The notes beneath the pieces were generated by a model that made no database searches, was not told the DNA's origin, and saw only the letters and a list, made by a program, of their open reading frames with translations. This document shows positions 35,839 through 45,353 of a DNA stretch of 64,000 nt, in pieces. Source of the DNA: Xanthocytophaga flava. Its GTDB lineage: Bacteria; Bacteroidota; Bacteroidia; Cytophagales; 172606-1. A program made the position numbers and the translations under genes. The DNA is taken from positions 248,001 through 312,000 of the forward strand of contig NZ_JASJOR010000003.1 in NCBI RefSeq assembly GCF_030068545.1. The letters run 5' to 3'. Numbering within the stretch: position 1 is the first letter of the stretch; every line of letters begins with the position of its first letter.

Positions 35839-36732
35839 ATGAAGTCTATACTCGTATTGAAGACTGTGTTTTTGCCAAAAAATGATCATAAACTGTCTGT
35901 AAAAATGACACGCCAGCGGTGGTTGCAGATTAGTGGGGCAGCATTCTTTGCATTGTTTCTGGTGACTTTTAACAGCAGTCCGCTGGTAGAACTGCTTCGC
36001 CGACAGAGCTATTACCGCGATCTGAGTATTACTTTTGGCGCTGCATGGCTTATTATAAGTTATGTAGGCTGGATTACGGGCAAACTCGATAGCTACATTG
36101 ACTGGCAGTCCGATAAAAGACAAAGGCTTTTACTACAGATACTCCTGGGAATTACAGGTGCTTCACTGATAAGTTATGGAATCGCTTACTTTCAATATAG
36201 ATTTATTGATCCTGAACATGTTTTTGGTACAGAATCATTTTTGCAGACAGAGTTACCGGTCATTGTACTGCTGATAACTTTTTGCAATATTATCTATGTA
36301 AGTATTTCCTATTACCACTGGCAGGAACGTAGATATATAATACAGACATTACCTGTTGCAGAAAAATTAGAACCCAGTATATCTTATCTTTCTTACCTGA
36401 TAGTCACTAACGGACAAAAAAGCATTCAGCTGGCAGTGGAGCATATCGCTCTTATTTATCTGGAACAAGGAATTACCTGGATAGCAACTTTTAACAACAC
36501 CCGCTATCACGTGGATGAACCACTTCAGAGTATTGAAGATAAGTTAGATCCCGGTTCATTCTTTCGGGTAAATCGTCAGACCATTGTGCAGCTTTCAGCC
36601 TGTTACTCCTTTCAGAGCATGGAATATGGCAAAATCAAGCTACATCTGGTACCTCCTTTTACTACTGAATTAACCATTAGTCAGAAAACAGCTCCTGCCT
36701 TCCGGAAATGGATGCAACGGTTGAATACCTAG
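35839..36732 (+). CDS. Membrane-bound LytTR DNA-binding regulator
   Basis: A 297-residue protein with four transmembrane helices in the first half (about 28-46, 64-80, 94-115, 135-155) and a C-terminal LytTR domain (about 190-295). LytTR landmarks are VEHIALIYLEQGITWI, YHVDEPLQSIEDKLDPGSFFRVNRQTIVQL and the final LTISQKTAPAFRKWM. The LytTR domain binds DNA directly, so the protein is probably a one-component membrane sensor-regulator. It likely controls the DUF418 gene with which it shares an operon. Confidence 0.9.
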   Translation: MKSILVLKTVFLPKNDHKLSVKMTRQRWLQISGAAFFALFLVTFNSSPLVELLRRQSYYRDLSITFGAAWLIISYVGWITGKLDSYIDWQSDKRQRLLLQILLGITGASLISYGIAYFQYRFIDPEHVFGTESFLQTELPVIVLLITFCNIIYVSISYYHWQERRYIIQTLPVAEKLEPSISYLSYLIVTNGQKSIQLAVEHIALIYLEQGITWIATFNNTRYHVDEPLQSIEDKLDPGSFFRVNRQTIVQLSACYSFQSMEYGKIKLHLVPPFTTELTISQKTAPAFRKWMQRLNT

Positions 36733-37141
36733 ACAAGAGGAAAGCAGCCAGATATGTAGCTACAGAAATGGCAGATTATTTCAGCCTAAACTATGAAGGA
36801 CGGCTTCTTCTCACTACTGTCGTTACTGTAAAGAAGCCTTTACTAACTGATTTGTTAGATAAAAGTAATTCCAATAGATAAAATCTTACTTAAAAGGTAC
36901 AATGCAGTTTGACTTGGAATATTTACTCATTACAAGCAAAAAACATAGTTCAAGGCATTGATTATCACAAGTTTTTCTTGTTAAAAATCGACTCATACCG
37001 TTGGCTCACAAGTTTACTCCGTTTGCTTGTTGCCTTTTTTGTTTTCATTATTGCGTCATGGTGTGACAAGAATTCTGTTCCGATACTTAGAAGCACCCCA
37101 AATAAATCTATTTTTAAACAACCTCTAACACACAATCAGCA
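36733..37141. other. Intergenic region before the DUF4132 gene
   Basis: About 410 bases. An 8-bp GGCTTCTT/AAGAAGCC inverted repeat (36802-36809 / 36831-36838) may terminate the LytTR operon. Nothing else was recognised; an open frame that overlaps the next start has no coding character. Confidence 0.4.
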
Positions 37142-40120
37142 ATGGCATTTACAAAAGAACAACTCGAAGCCGATCTAAACTGGGCAGTAACCCAATGGAT
37201 ACCTGGCTATACAAAAGTGCATCAGGAAATACAACAGATCATAGATTATTTATTAGGCAAAAGCACAGTCGTTGCGGGTTTCAGTGAGTGGAGTCTTTAT
37301 TATGAACGGTTTACTGTAGATTTGCTTAGCCAGCCTCTGGTTTGGGATGAAGGAGATAAAAAAGTTTTGGAACTGATCACCAAGCCTGCAGTCTTTAAGG
37401 TAATGGCTAGGGAGTTTTTTGATGTATTAGAAGAAAGAATCAAAAGACATCCGAATGAAGATCTGTATTGTGAAGCCATCGAACATCTTAAAGCATACAA
37501 GCTTGATGAAGAACAACTGCTGGACCTTGTTATTGGTAAAAGTAATAATGGGGCGTTTGGTTCTCAGAGCTCTGGTTATGGCAATATAGGTTACGAGTTT
37601 TTTGACAGTGCAGAATCCTCCAAAGCAATAGGTAAATACCTGGTATCTGTTTATCCTAAATTTGAAAAAAAAATCAATAGATATCTGACAGGCTATCGAA
37701 GTAATTCTTTCCTTATCTATATTCTTCGCCATTCGACTATTGACCCCCGTCCATTCTGGTATAATGAAGAAGAAGGTAAATTGTATCTGCAGGTAAACAA
37801 TGTGGTAAATACACTTACTGTTTTCCTAGATCGCTATGAGGGAGAAGCATATGAAGCATTTCAGCATGGAGAAGTGTATGACTACTCAGGTAGTGGAACG
37901 TATAATGCCACTAAATATCTCATTATAAAAAAAATGGCAGAGCTTTTTCCTGAAAAATATTATCAGGAACAACTATCGTTTGCATTTGATTTCCTGGAAA
38001 AAGCAAATGCAGCAAGTGTACAGAAAGACTACCGGGGAAGATGGAATGGGAATGCGGTAGTGATTATTCCTAACGCTGAAATTGAAAATGAATATACCCG
38101 AAATTCAAGAAAACGATTTTTGGTAGACCTGATTAGTGAAGATTTATTTGTGTATGATAAAGTCAAGGCCACCGAGGCTATTATTCAGTATTTTACAAAC
38201 GCAGAGTCACACCAAATTCCTGTCGAAGTATATACAACAACAGATAAATACCTGGCCGAAAAAAGTGTAGACTTACTAGCTATTGTATTAGGGAAATACA
38301 AAGGAGAAGCAGGTGATAATATACTAGATTCACTCCTGTCTATACTTGAAAAATATGACTTTGCAGCACATTATGACAAAATATGGGCTATTACCAAAGA
38401 CAAATACAAAGGTATCCGTTTTAAAGCAATTCAAACGCTACAAAAACTGTTGGGCGAAAAGGCAATTTCACAGGCAGAGGTTTTACTTAAAACATCAAAA
38501 AACGCAGATCAGCGTCAGTTCATGGCACTGCTCTTAGCCATGATAGGTACAGAAAAAGCACTCCAAATTCTGAATGATGCCCTGGAAGGTGAAAAAAATG
38601 ATGATGCCAGAGATGTAATGCTCCAAACCTTAGGTGAACAGCGGTATACCAATGTAACAGAAGATTCGATTGCAGAAATGGTGTCTTCTGCCAAGAAACG
38701 GGGAAAATTAGATAAACCCGTTGAAAGCTGGCTTAATGAAGCAGAGTTGCCTAAATTGAAATACAAATCCGGTAAAGAACTTGATGCAGAAACAGTCCGT
38801 TTTGTATTGTATCGAATGAGTAGAGCGAAAGAAATTCGTCCTGATATCGAAGCCAAACCAGTCTGGCTACTTATAGATAAGCAAAGCAGTACTAACTTCG
38901 CTAATGCCATTCTCCAGTTGTATTTATCCAAAGGGGGCGATGCGAAACAGAAATATTGTTTGACACTGGCAGGAATGCTTGGTGATAACACACTGGTGGA
39001 TACACTTCGCAAGCAAATCACTGAATGGGATCTAAATAAACGTGGCAAAATGGCCGAATATGCTGTAGGAGCCTTAGCTCTTATTGGAACGAATAAAGCA
39101 CTCAGAGCAGTAGAGCTTTTTTCCAGAAAGGCCAAAAATGGCAATGTGATGAGTATGGCTAGCCAGTCGCTGGCAGTGGCGGCAGAAGAATTAGGCATGG
39201 ACATCAACCAGCTTGCCGATAGCATTGTACCGGATCTTGGATTTGAGGGTACATTTAAACATTTCACAATAGATGGTGAGGAATACAGAGCTTTTGTGGG
39301 AAATGACTTTAAGATTACCTTTTTTGATAGTGATAACAAAAAGCTAAAAGCAATACCAAAGAAAGCATCCAAAGAACTTCAGAATGAGTTTAAAGAACTC
39401 AGCAAAGAGTTAAGGGAAGTGGTGAGGCTACAGTCTGGACGGATGGAACGCTATCTGATCACACAGCGCAAATGGAAAAGTGAAGAATGGAGCAAGTTTT
39501 TTCTCTCCAACCCTATCATGTTTGTCTATGCAATGCGGCTGATATGGGGAGCATTTGATTCCCAAAACCAGTTGCTCTATACTTTCCAGTGTATGGATGA
39601 TGGTACACTAATGAATCAGAACGATGAAGAAATAGAACTCTCAGAAGAAACATTTATTGGAATGATTCATCCATTGTCTTTATCAGACGAAGAGATTGAT
39701 TTCTGGAAAAATCGCCAGTATGAAAGTAATATCGAACCTATATTTCCTCAGTTACATCGTCCTATTGTTAAATTAAATGCAACAGATGTAAACCTGACCC
39801 ATTCCGAAATACTTCAACAAGTACCTTTTAAGGCACAAATCAGGCATGGTTGGGGACGAGGAAGTGTTGGAGATGGAGGCATGATTGAAGACTTTCGTAA
39901 ATATTTTTTGGATGGAGCAGTTTGTGCTGTATTGGATGTATATAATATGGATGTATTTGGTTATATGGAAAACAGCACATTTGGAGATGTATACTTCATC
40001 GAAGGAAACTCTTACAGAAAAAAAATGGCCTTTGGAGAAGTTCCTCCTGTTGTTTATTCTGAAGTAATGAGCGAATTGCAGCAACTTGTTCCTAAGAAAA
40101 CAGAAGTTGAAGTCGCATAA
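37142..40120 (+). CDS. DUF4132-domain HEAT-repeat protein
   Basis: A 992-residue cytoplasmic protein. The first two thirds are helical HEAT-like repeats (for example YKGIRFKAIQTLQKLLGEKA, RQFMALLLAMIGTEKALQIL, GKMAEYAVGALALIGTNKA). The C-terminal third (about 730-985) is a DUF4132 domain: LQSGRMERYLITQRKW, NPIMFVYAMRLIWGAFD, FQCMDDGTLMN, IGMIHPLSLSDEE and a final FPQLHRPI. The related E. coli protein MolR/YehI group combines this with a WGR domain, which is absent here. No function is established. It starts at ATG 37142. Directly after its stop lie two MITE-like elements. Confidence 0.85.
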   Translation: MAFTKEQLEADLNWAVTQWIPGYTKVHQEIQQIIDYLLGKSTVVAGFSEWSLYYERFTVDLLSQPLVWDEGDKKVLELITKPAVFKVMAREFFDVLEERIKRHPNEDLYCEAIEHLKAYKLDEEQLLDLVIGKSNNGAFGSQSSGYGNIGYEFFDSAESSKAIGKYLVSVYPKFEKKINRYLTGYRSNSFLIYILRHSTIDPRPFWYNEEEGKLYLQVNNVVNTLTVFLDRYEGEAYEAFQHGEVYDYSGSGTYNATKYLIIKKMAELFPEKYYQEQLSFAFDFLEKANAASVQKDYRGRWNGNAVVIIPNAEIENEYTRNSRKRFLVDLISEDLFVYDKVKATEAIIQYFTNAESHQIPVEVYTTTDKYLAEKSVDLLAIVLGKYKGEAGDNILDSLLSILEKYDFAAHYDKIWAITKDKYKGIRFKAIQTLQKLLGEKAISQAEVLLKTSKNADQRQFMALLLAMIGTEKALQILNDALEGEKNDDARDVMLQTLGEQRYTNVTEDSIAEMVSSAKKRGKLDKPVESWLNEAELPKLKYKSGKELDAETVRFVLYRMSRAKEIRPDIEAKPVWLLIDKQSSTNFANAILQLYLSKGGDAKQKYCLTLAGMLGDNTLVDTLRKQITEWDLNKRGKMAEYAVGALALIGTNKALRAVELFSRKAKNGNVMSMASQSLAVAAEELGMDINQLADSIVPDLGFEGTFKHFTIDGEEYRAFVGNDFKITFFDSDNKKLKAIPKKASKELQNEFKELSKELREVVRLQSGRMERYLITQRKWKSEEWSKFFLSNPIMFVYAMRLIWGAFDSQNQLLYTFQCMDDGTLMNQNDEEIELSEETFIGMIHPLSLSDEEIDFWKNRQYESNIEPIFPQLHRPIVKLNATDVNLTHSEILQQVPFKAQIRHGWGRGSVGDGGMIEDFRKYFLDGAVCAVLDVYNMDVFGYMENSTFGDVYFIEGNSYRKKMAFGEVPPVVYSEVMSELQQLVPKKTEVEVA

Positions 40121-40128
40121 TAGCCTAT

Positions 40129-40354
40129 GAGGTTGTTTAGGATAATTTATAAAAAAGCTCAATGAGCAGATTTTGTAGCGAGCCTCACTTTCCCACCATT
40201 CAGGTTGGCGTTATCAACAACCTGAATGATGGGAAAGTGGTCGTTGGTGATAACACCAACGATGGGAAAAGTGGCAGTACATGTATTTTTAGTTCTTATA
40301 GAACTCTATAATTATCTGCCTTTGCAACCTTATACAATTATCCTAAACAACTTC
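40129..40354. repeat. MITE-like element, family A copy 2
   Basis: A 226-bp element with 19-bp terminal inverted repeats (GAGGTTGTTTAGGATAATT and complement, one mismatch), starting nine bases after the DUF4132 stop. Its core forms a 54-base hairpin (40186-40239; CACTTTCCCA/TGGGAAAGTG with inner CAGGTTG/CAACCTG) and a second TCGTTGGTG/CACCAACGA palindrome (40241-40262). Left and right ends match copies 1 and 3. No target duplication was obvious. Confidence 0.78.
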
Positions 40355-40424
40355 TTGTAAATCCAGTATATTTGTTGTTTTCAATCAAGATGTTCTTTCT
40401 CCTCTGAAAAAAGGTTCTGTGTAA

Positions 40425-40584
40425 GAGGTTGTCTAACTTATTATTAAAGAAGCGAAAAGGCTAGATTTTGTAGCGAGATGAGGCCATTTCTCAGCCCGTA
40501 GCCAGCGGCTACAGGCCGAGAAATGGACGAAATCGTAGCACAAAAGATGCCTTTGCAGCCTTTAAGAATAGTTTAGACAACCTC
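40425..40584. repeat. MITE-like element, family A copy 3
   Basis: A 160-bp element with terminal inverted repeats GAGGTTGTCTAAC / GTTTAGACAACCTC, flanked on both sides by TAA (possible 3-bp target duplication). Its ends match copy 2 (AGATTTTGTAGCGAG; ATGCCTTTGCAGCCTTTA), but its core is a different hairpin (40487-40529; CCATTTCTC/GAGAAATGG with GTAGCC/GGCTAC). It ends one base before the cobalamin riboswitch. Confidence 0.78.
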
Positions 40585-40585
40585 T

Positions 40586-40731
40586 AAAACAGATGAATAG
40601 GGAATCGTGTGTAAATCACGAACTGTCGCGCAACTGTAAGTAACCTATGGGATTATGCGTTACTATCCACTATACTACACCGTATGGGAAGGATGGCATA
40701 ATTGGTACAAGTCAGGAGACCTGCCTGTTTT
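40586..40731 (+). ncRNA. Cobalamin (B12) riboswitch aptamer
   Basis: Conserved blocks are present in order: AGGGAATCGTGTGTAAATCAC (the GGGAA...GTG.AAATC box), then ACTGTCGCGCAACTGTAAG, and the B12 box AAGTCAGGAGACCTGCC at 40709-40725. P1 can form from AAAACAG (40586-40592) and CTGTTTT (40725-40731). Adenosylcobalamin binding should turn down the cobN gene 184 bases downstream. The sequence GGCAGG at 40790-40795 is complementary to CCTGCC (40720-40725) of the B12 box and may be part of the expression switch. This supports a cobalt/cobalamin role for the chelatase genes. Confidence 0.92.
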
Positions 40732-40915
40732 CAGTATGATAATGCTTTCGCGGTTTGAAGCAGATTCAGCTGAGGTGATTAGGAATGTGGGCAGGCTTAT
40801 ACCTGTACCTTTAGCTTTTACAAGCTAACTTTTCATTCCTCCTCTGTCACCTGTCTATCCGCAAGCTTTTGAACGTCTGAAATCCGATTGCTTGCTTATA
40901 TAAGTTGTAAATGGT

Positions 40916-43900
40916 ATGACAGAAATAAAACGCCAGCGGGTAATGCGCCCGGATGGAAAAGCCATTAACCTGGTTCAGCGAAGAGGACATTTGTCTTACT
41001 GTTACAATGCATGCTGCTGTGGCCGTACAGACAGAGGCTATGCTCCCATTCCGGTTGAGTTGTATAAAAGTGAATGGTTACGGCGGAAGCTACGTAATGT
41101 AGTCCATATGACCAAAGGTGGATGTCTGGGCCCATGCACACTGGCTAATGTGGTGACCTTGTTGTTTGACGGAAACTCTGTATGGTTTCATTCTGTCAAC
41201 AGCAACTGGCAGATCATTGCCATTTTCGATTACATCGAGAGTATGGTAAAGGCCGATAGTTTTCTAACCCCACCCGCTGAGCTGGCAGAGTATGTGTTTC
41301 AATTCTATACATGGAAAGGTTCTGAAGCTATAACCCGTTCCGGGCAGGTGGCAACACCCGATGGAGGAATTGTATTCCTAACCCATGCCGATACGGATCT
41401 ACTTACCCTAAGTCGCACACTTCAGGACTTACCTGCTGACTTTCCCAAAACGACAGGCCTTAACCTGATGGCAATTAAAAGTGATGCCCATATGGCTCAG
41501 TTGCTGGATCGGGAAGTAGGAGCCGCTCAGATTATAATCATACGTATTCATGGCAGAGCCAGCAGTATTCCAGGTTTTGCGGAACTGGTTCGTCGGGCAA
41601 AGCAGCAGGCACAGCATCTGATTGTGATAAGCGGAACAGGTGAACTAAATCCGGAATTTGCAGCTGTGTCTACAGTGTCACCAGCCATATTGCATGAAAC
41701 ACTGGCATACTTACAAGCAGGAGGACATAGCAATCTAACCTCCCTGTTGTACTTTCTGTCAGACCATCTGTTGATGACAGGTTTTGGCTTTGAGGTTCCT
41801 GTAACTCTACCAGAACATGGTATTTACCATCCGGATCTCCCTGAAAATGCAGAGAAAGAAGATTGGTTAAAGATGCACAATCCTGCTTGGCCAAGTATTG
41901 GCATTACCTTCTATAGAGCACACTGGATTAGTGGCAATACAGCCTTTGTAGATGCCATGATTCGTGCACTGGAAGCTCGGAATCTGAATGTACTGCCTGT
42001 CTATACAGCCTCTCTCAAAGCAGTTGACAGTGGTACAGGTTGGCCGTACGCGCTGGATTTATTCAGACATACTAACGAAGTGCTGATCGACGTATTGGTA
42101 AATACAGTTTCGTTTGCCATGCGGGATATACAAACAGAACAACTGCAACAAGGAGAAGAGGAAATCCTGCGTCAGCTAAACGTACCGATTCTGCAGGCCA
42201 TCACCAGTGGTATGAGTCGTGGCCCTTGGGAATCATCAAGCCGAGGACTCAATCCATTGGATACTGCCATGAATGTAGCTATCCCTGAGTTTGACGGACG
42301 CATTATCACTGTACCGATTTCATTTAAGGAAAAAGACAGGGAAGCCAAAGGATACGAACCTGTTGAAGACAGAATAGAACGAGTGGCTGGTATAGCAGCC
42401 CGTTTTGCCCGTTTGCGTCATTTACCCAATAAAGATAAACGCATCGCATTTGTTTTTACAAACTCCAATGCAAAGGCTTCGCAGATTGGCAATGCGGTAG
42501 GACTGGATTCTCCAGCGTCTTTGATGGCTATTCTGCAAGCTATGCAGGCAGAAGGGTATACTGTCCCTCATATGCCAGCTAGTGGAACAGAGTTAATTCA
42601 TGAGCTGGTAGACAGGTGTTCGTATGATCTTACATACCTCACTACAGAACAGTTAGCACGTGCAGTCGGACAAGTGCCATTTACCCAATATGCTCAATGG
42701 TTTTCAGAACTGCCTGAGGTATTGCAGCAAAAAATGCAGAAACAATGGGGGCCACCACCCGGTGAAACCTACGTACATGATAATTACATTGCGCTGGCTG
42801 GTATGGAATTAGGCAATGCCTTAGTCGTATTACAACCACCACGTGGATACGGCATGGACCCGGATGCGATCTACCACCAACCTGACCTGCCACCTACTCA
42901 TCATTACTATGTGTTTTACAGATGGTTACGGGATGGATGGGGGGCTGATGCGATTGTGCATGTAGGCAAACATGGGACATTGGAATGGCTTCCTGGTAAA
43001 GGAATCGGGCTTTCAGAAAATTGTTTTCCGGATGCTTTTTTGGGAGATATGCCATTATTTTATCCCTTTATCATCAATGATCCGGGTGAAGGCTCGCAGG
43101 CGAAACGTCGGGCTCATGCAGTTATACTGGATCATCTGACCCCACCCATGACATCAGCCGATAGTTATGGTGAACTGGCTCAACTAACACAATTGGTAGA
43201 TGAATACTATCAGGTAGAGACATTAGATCCCGCCAAACTGCCACTGTTACAACGCCAGATCTGGGATTTAATACGACAAACCAATCTGGATAAAGACCTG
43301 TCTGCGATGCTGAAGCGGGATCATGGCGACCATGTACACGAATGGGATGACGAAATGACACCCGAAGGTGTGCCTGTTACATTGGCAGAAATGGGAGGGA
43401 AGGACATTGCTCACTTAATCGAAGATATAGACGGCTATCTGTGTGAACTAGGCGCTGCACAGATTCGGAATGGGTTACATATACTCGGAGAAATACCTCA
43501 GGAACAGAACCTGATTGATATGTTACAGGCTTTGACCAGATTACCTAATCGCAGTACTCCTGGATTACCAGCTGCTATTGCTGCTTTATTTGGATGGGAA
43601 TGGGACGTAATTACAGCTGTCAGAGGGCAAAAGGTGGAAACTGTGTCTGCTGCTTTTACAGAACTGGCAGGGCGTCCGGTGGTGACAGGGGCAGATGTAC
43701 AGGAAATGATTGAGGAACTTAGCAGACATCTATTTCAGATACTCTACCGTGAACGATTTCGGGTTGATTCTATACCTCAGGTAATTGCTGAGACATTTGG
43801 AGTAGAGTTGGTGCGGGATACAGCAGAGGTTCATAAAATACTAACGTTTGTTTGCCAGCAACTTGTACCTAATCTGGCTCAAACATACGATGAGATAACG

Positions 43901-45199
43901 CATTTGTTACATGGATTATCCGGAGGTTATGTGCCAGCCGGACCCAGTGGCGCTCCTACACGAGGTATGGCCCATATTTTGCCTACTGGACGCAACTTTT
44001 ATGCGGTAGATCCCAGAGCCTTGCCTTCGCAGGCTGCCTGGCAGGTGGGACAACAGCTGGCAAAGGAGGTACTGGACCGTCATATGAAAGAGACAGGCCG
44101 CTATCCTGAAAACGTCGGCATCAGTATCTGGGGGACGAGTGCTATGCGTACCTATGGCGATGATGTGGCAGAGATTCTGGCATTATTGGGTGTGCGTCCT
44201 GTATGGCAGCCAGAAAGCCGGAGAATTATAGGGATAGAAATAGTGCCATTGGCAGAGCTGGGAAGACCACGTATAGATGTAACGATTCGTATCAGTGGCT
44301 TTTTCAGAGATGCCTTTCCACATCTGATCGAACTCATGGATGACGCAGTACAACAGGTGCTTGCTTTGGATGAACCTATAGAGCAAAACTTTGTACGGAA
44401 ACATTATCTGAAGGATCTGGCAGAACTGCAAACTCCTGATATGCCTGTAGAAGAAGCAGAGCAACGGGCCAGCTACCGTATTTTCGGAGCTGCGCCGGGG
44501 AGTTATGGGGCAGGTATTTTACCACTGATCAATGAGAAAAACTGGCACAATGAAACTGACTTTGCTCAGGCGTATGTCAACTGGGGCGGATATGCCTACA
44601 CCCGTAGTGTCAGTGGAGTAGATGCCCGCAGTGAATTCCGGCAGTGTTTGTCAGGAGTAGAGGTAGCGTTGCATAACCAGGACAACCGGGAGCATGACAT
44701 CTTTGACAGTGACGATTACCTGCAGTTTCATGGCGGAATGATTGCTACCATTCGCAGCCTGACAGGTCATCAGCCCAAACACTATTTTGGGGACAGCCAG
44801 AATCCGGATCGGCCGGTCGTCCGGGATTTAAAGGAAGAAGCCTTACGCGTATTCAGATCCAGAGTGGTGAATCCCAAATGGATTGAAAGTATTCAGAAAC
44901 ATGGCTATAAAGGAGGATTGGAACTGACAGCTACAGTGGATTATCTTTTCGGATACGATGCAACGGCACAGGTAGTCGACGACTGGATGTATGAAAAAGT
45001 GGCAGAGACGTATGCCTTAGATGCAAATATGCAAGAGTTTTTTGCACAAAGTAATCCGTGGGCTTTGCATGCCATTGCTGAACGTTTGCTGGAAGCTGCA
45101 CAACGCAGTATGTGGAAAGAACCCTCACCAGAGATACTGGAAGCGTTACAGGAAGTATATTTACAGAGTGAAGGCTTGCTGGAAGGAAGAGTTGAGTAA
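40916..45199 (+). CDS. cobN: Cobaltochelatase CobN with N-terminal [2Fe-2S] ferredoxin domain
   Basis: A 1427-residue large chelatase subunit, longer than usual CobN (about 1250-1300) because of an N-terminal thioredoxin-like [2Fe-2S] ferredoxin domain (about 1-110). Its cysteines are C29, C33-C35 and, in the typical GGCLGPC turn, C70 and C74. The CobN/Mg-chelatase-H part follows (about 150-1420), with ITSGMSRGPWESSSRG, HVGKHGTLEWLPGKG (near 680), SADSYGELAQLTQLVDEYY and GAAPGSYGAG blocks. It inserts cobalt into hydrogenobyrinate a,c-diamide using an AAA+ partner. HmuS-type homologues act on haem instead, but the riboswitch upstream favours cobalt. It starts at ATG 40916; the chlI/D-like gene follows after about 565 bp. 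Confidence 0.9.
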   Translation: MTEIKRQRVMRPDGKAINLVQRRGHLSYCYNACCCGRTDRGYAPIPVELYKSEWLRRKLRNVVHMTKGGCLGPCTLANVVTLLFDGNSVWFHSVNSNWQIIAIFDYIESMVKADSFLTPPAELAEYVFQFYTWKGSEAITRSGQVATPDGGIVFLTHADTDLLTLSRTLQDLPADFPKTTGLNLMAIKSDAHMAQLLDREVGAAQIIIIRIHGRASSIPGFAELVRRAKQQAQHLIVISGTGELNPEFAAVSTVSPAILHETLAYLQAGGHSNLTSLLYFLSDHLLMTGFGFEVPVTLPEHGIYHPDLPENAEKEDWLKMHNPAWPSIGITFYRAHWISGNTAFVDAMIRALEARNLNVLPVYTASLKAVDSGTGWPYALDLFRHTNEVLIDVLVNTVSFAMRDIQTEQLQQGEEEILRQLNVPILQAITSGMSRGPWESSSRGLNPLDTAMNVAIPEFDGRIITVPISFKEKDREAKGYEPVEDRIERVAGIAARFARLRHLPNKDKRIAFVFTNSNAKASQIGNAVGLDSPASLMAILQAMQAEGYTVPHMPASGTELIHELVDRCSYDLTYLTTEQLARAVGQVPFTQYAQWFSELPEVLQQKMQKQWGPPPGETYVHDNYIALAGMELGNALVVLQPPRGYGMDPDAIYHQPDLPPTHHYYVFYRWLRDGWGADAIVHVGKHGTLEWLPGKGIGLSENCFPDAFLGDMPLFYPFIINDPGEGSQAKRRAHAVILDHLTPPMTSADSYGELAQLTQLVDEYYQVETLDPAKLPLLQRQIWDLIRQTNLDKDLSAMLKRDHGDHVHEWDDEMTPEGVPVTLAEMGGKDIAHLIEDIDGYLCELGAAQIRNGLHILGEIPQEQNLIDMLQALTRLPNRSTPGLPAAIAALFGWEWDVITAVRGQKVETVSAAFTELAGRPVVTGADVQEMIEELSRHLFQILYRERFRVDSIPQVIAETFGVELVRDTAEVHKILTFVCQQLVPNLAQTYDEITHLLHGLSGGYVPAGPSGAPTRGMAHILPTGRNFYAVDPRALPSQAAWQVGQQLAKEVLDRHMKETGRYPENVGISIWGTSAMRTYGDDVAEILALLGVRPVWQPESRRIIGIEIVPLAELGRPRIDVTIRISGFFRDAFPHLIELMDDAVQQVLALDEPIEQNFVRKHYLKDLAELQTPDMPVEEAEQRASYRIFGAAPGSYGAGILPLINEKNWHNETDFAQAYVNWGGYAYTRSVSGVDARSEFRQCLSGVEVALHNQDNREHDIFDSDDYLQFHGGMIATIRSLTGHQPKHYFGDSQNPDRPVVRDLKEEALRVFRSRVVNPKWIESIQKHGYKGGLELTATVDYLFGYDATAQVVDDWMYEKVAETYALDANMQEFFAQSNPWALHAIAERLLEAAQRSMWKEPSPEILEALQEVYLQSEGLLEGRVE

Positions 45200-45353
45200 T
45201 CTTATCCTGTCCGATAGCTTTTCAGAAATGAAAGTTAAAAAAAGGGAGCACTGGTTCGAATAGAAAGATGCTGGTTCGAACATTCGGTCGGACCTAATTT
45301 GACAGCAACGTCCGTTGCGTTGGGGCAAATTGAGCCAAGTTTACGTTTTTCCC

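Noticed and set aside
36909..37178. 89-codon open frame before the DUF4132 gene
   Set aside because: It lacks an ATG at a sensible place, overlaps the DUF4132 start in another frame and has no coding character.
38515..39372. 285-codon open frame antisense to the DUF4132 gene
   Set aside because: Low-complexity Ser/Leu-rich translation, no motif, lies fully inside a strongly coding gene on the other strand.
45255..45290. tRNA T-arm-like GGTTCGAA sequences
   Set aside because: The motif occurs twice 20 bases apart with no acceptor stem, anticodon arm or CCA-proximal pairing.
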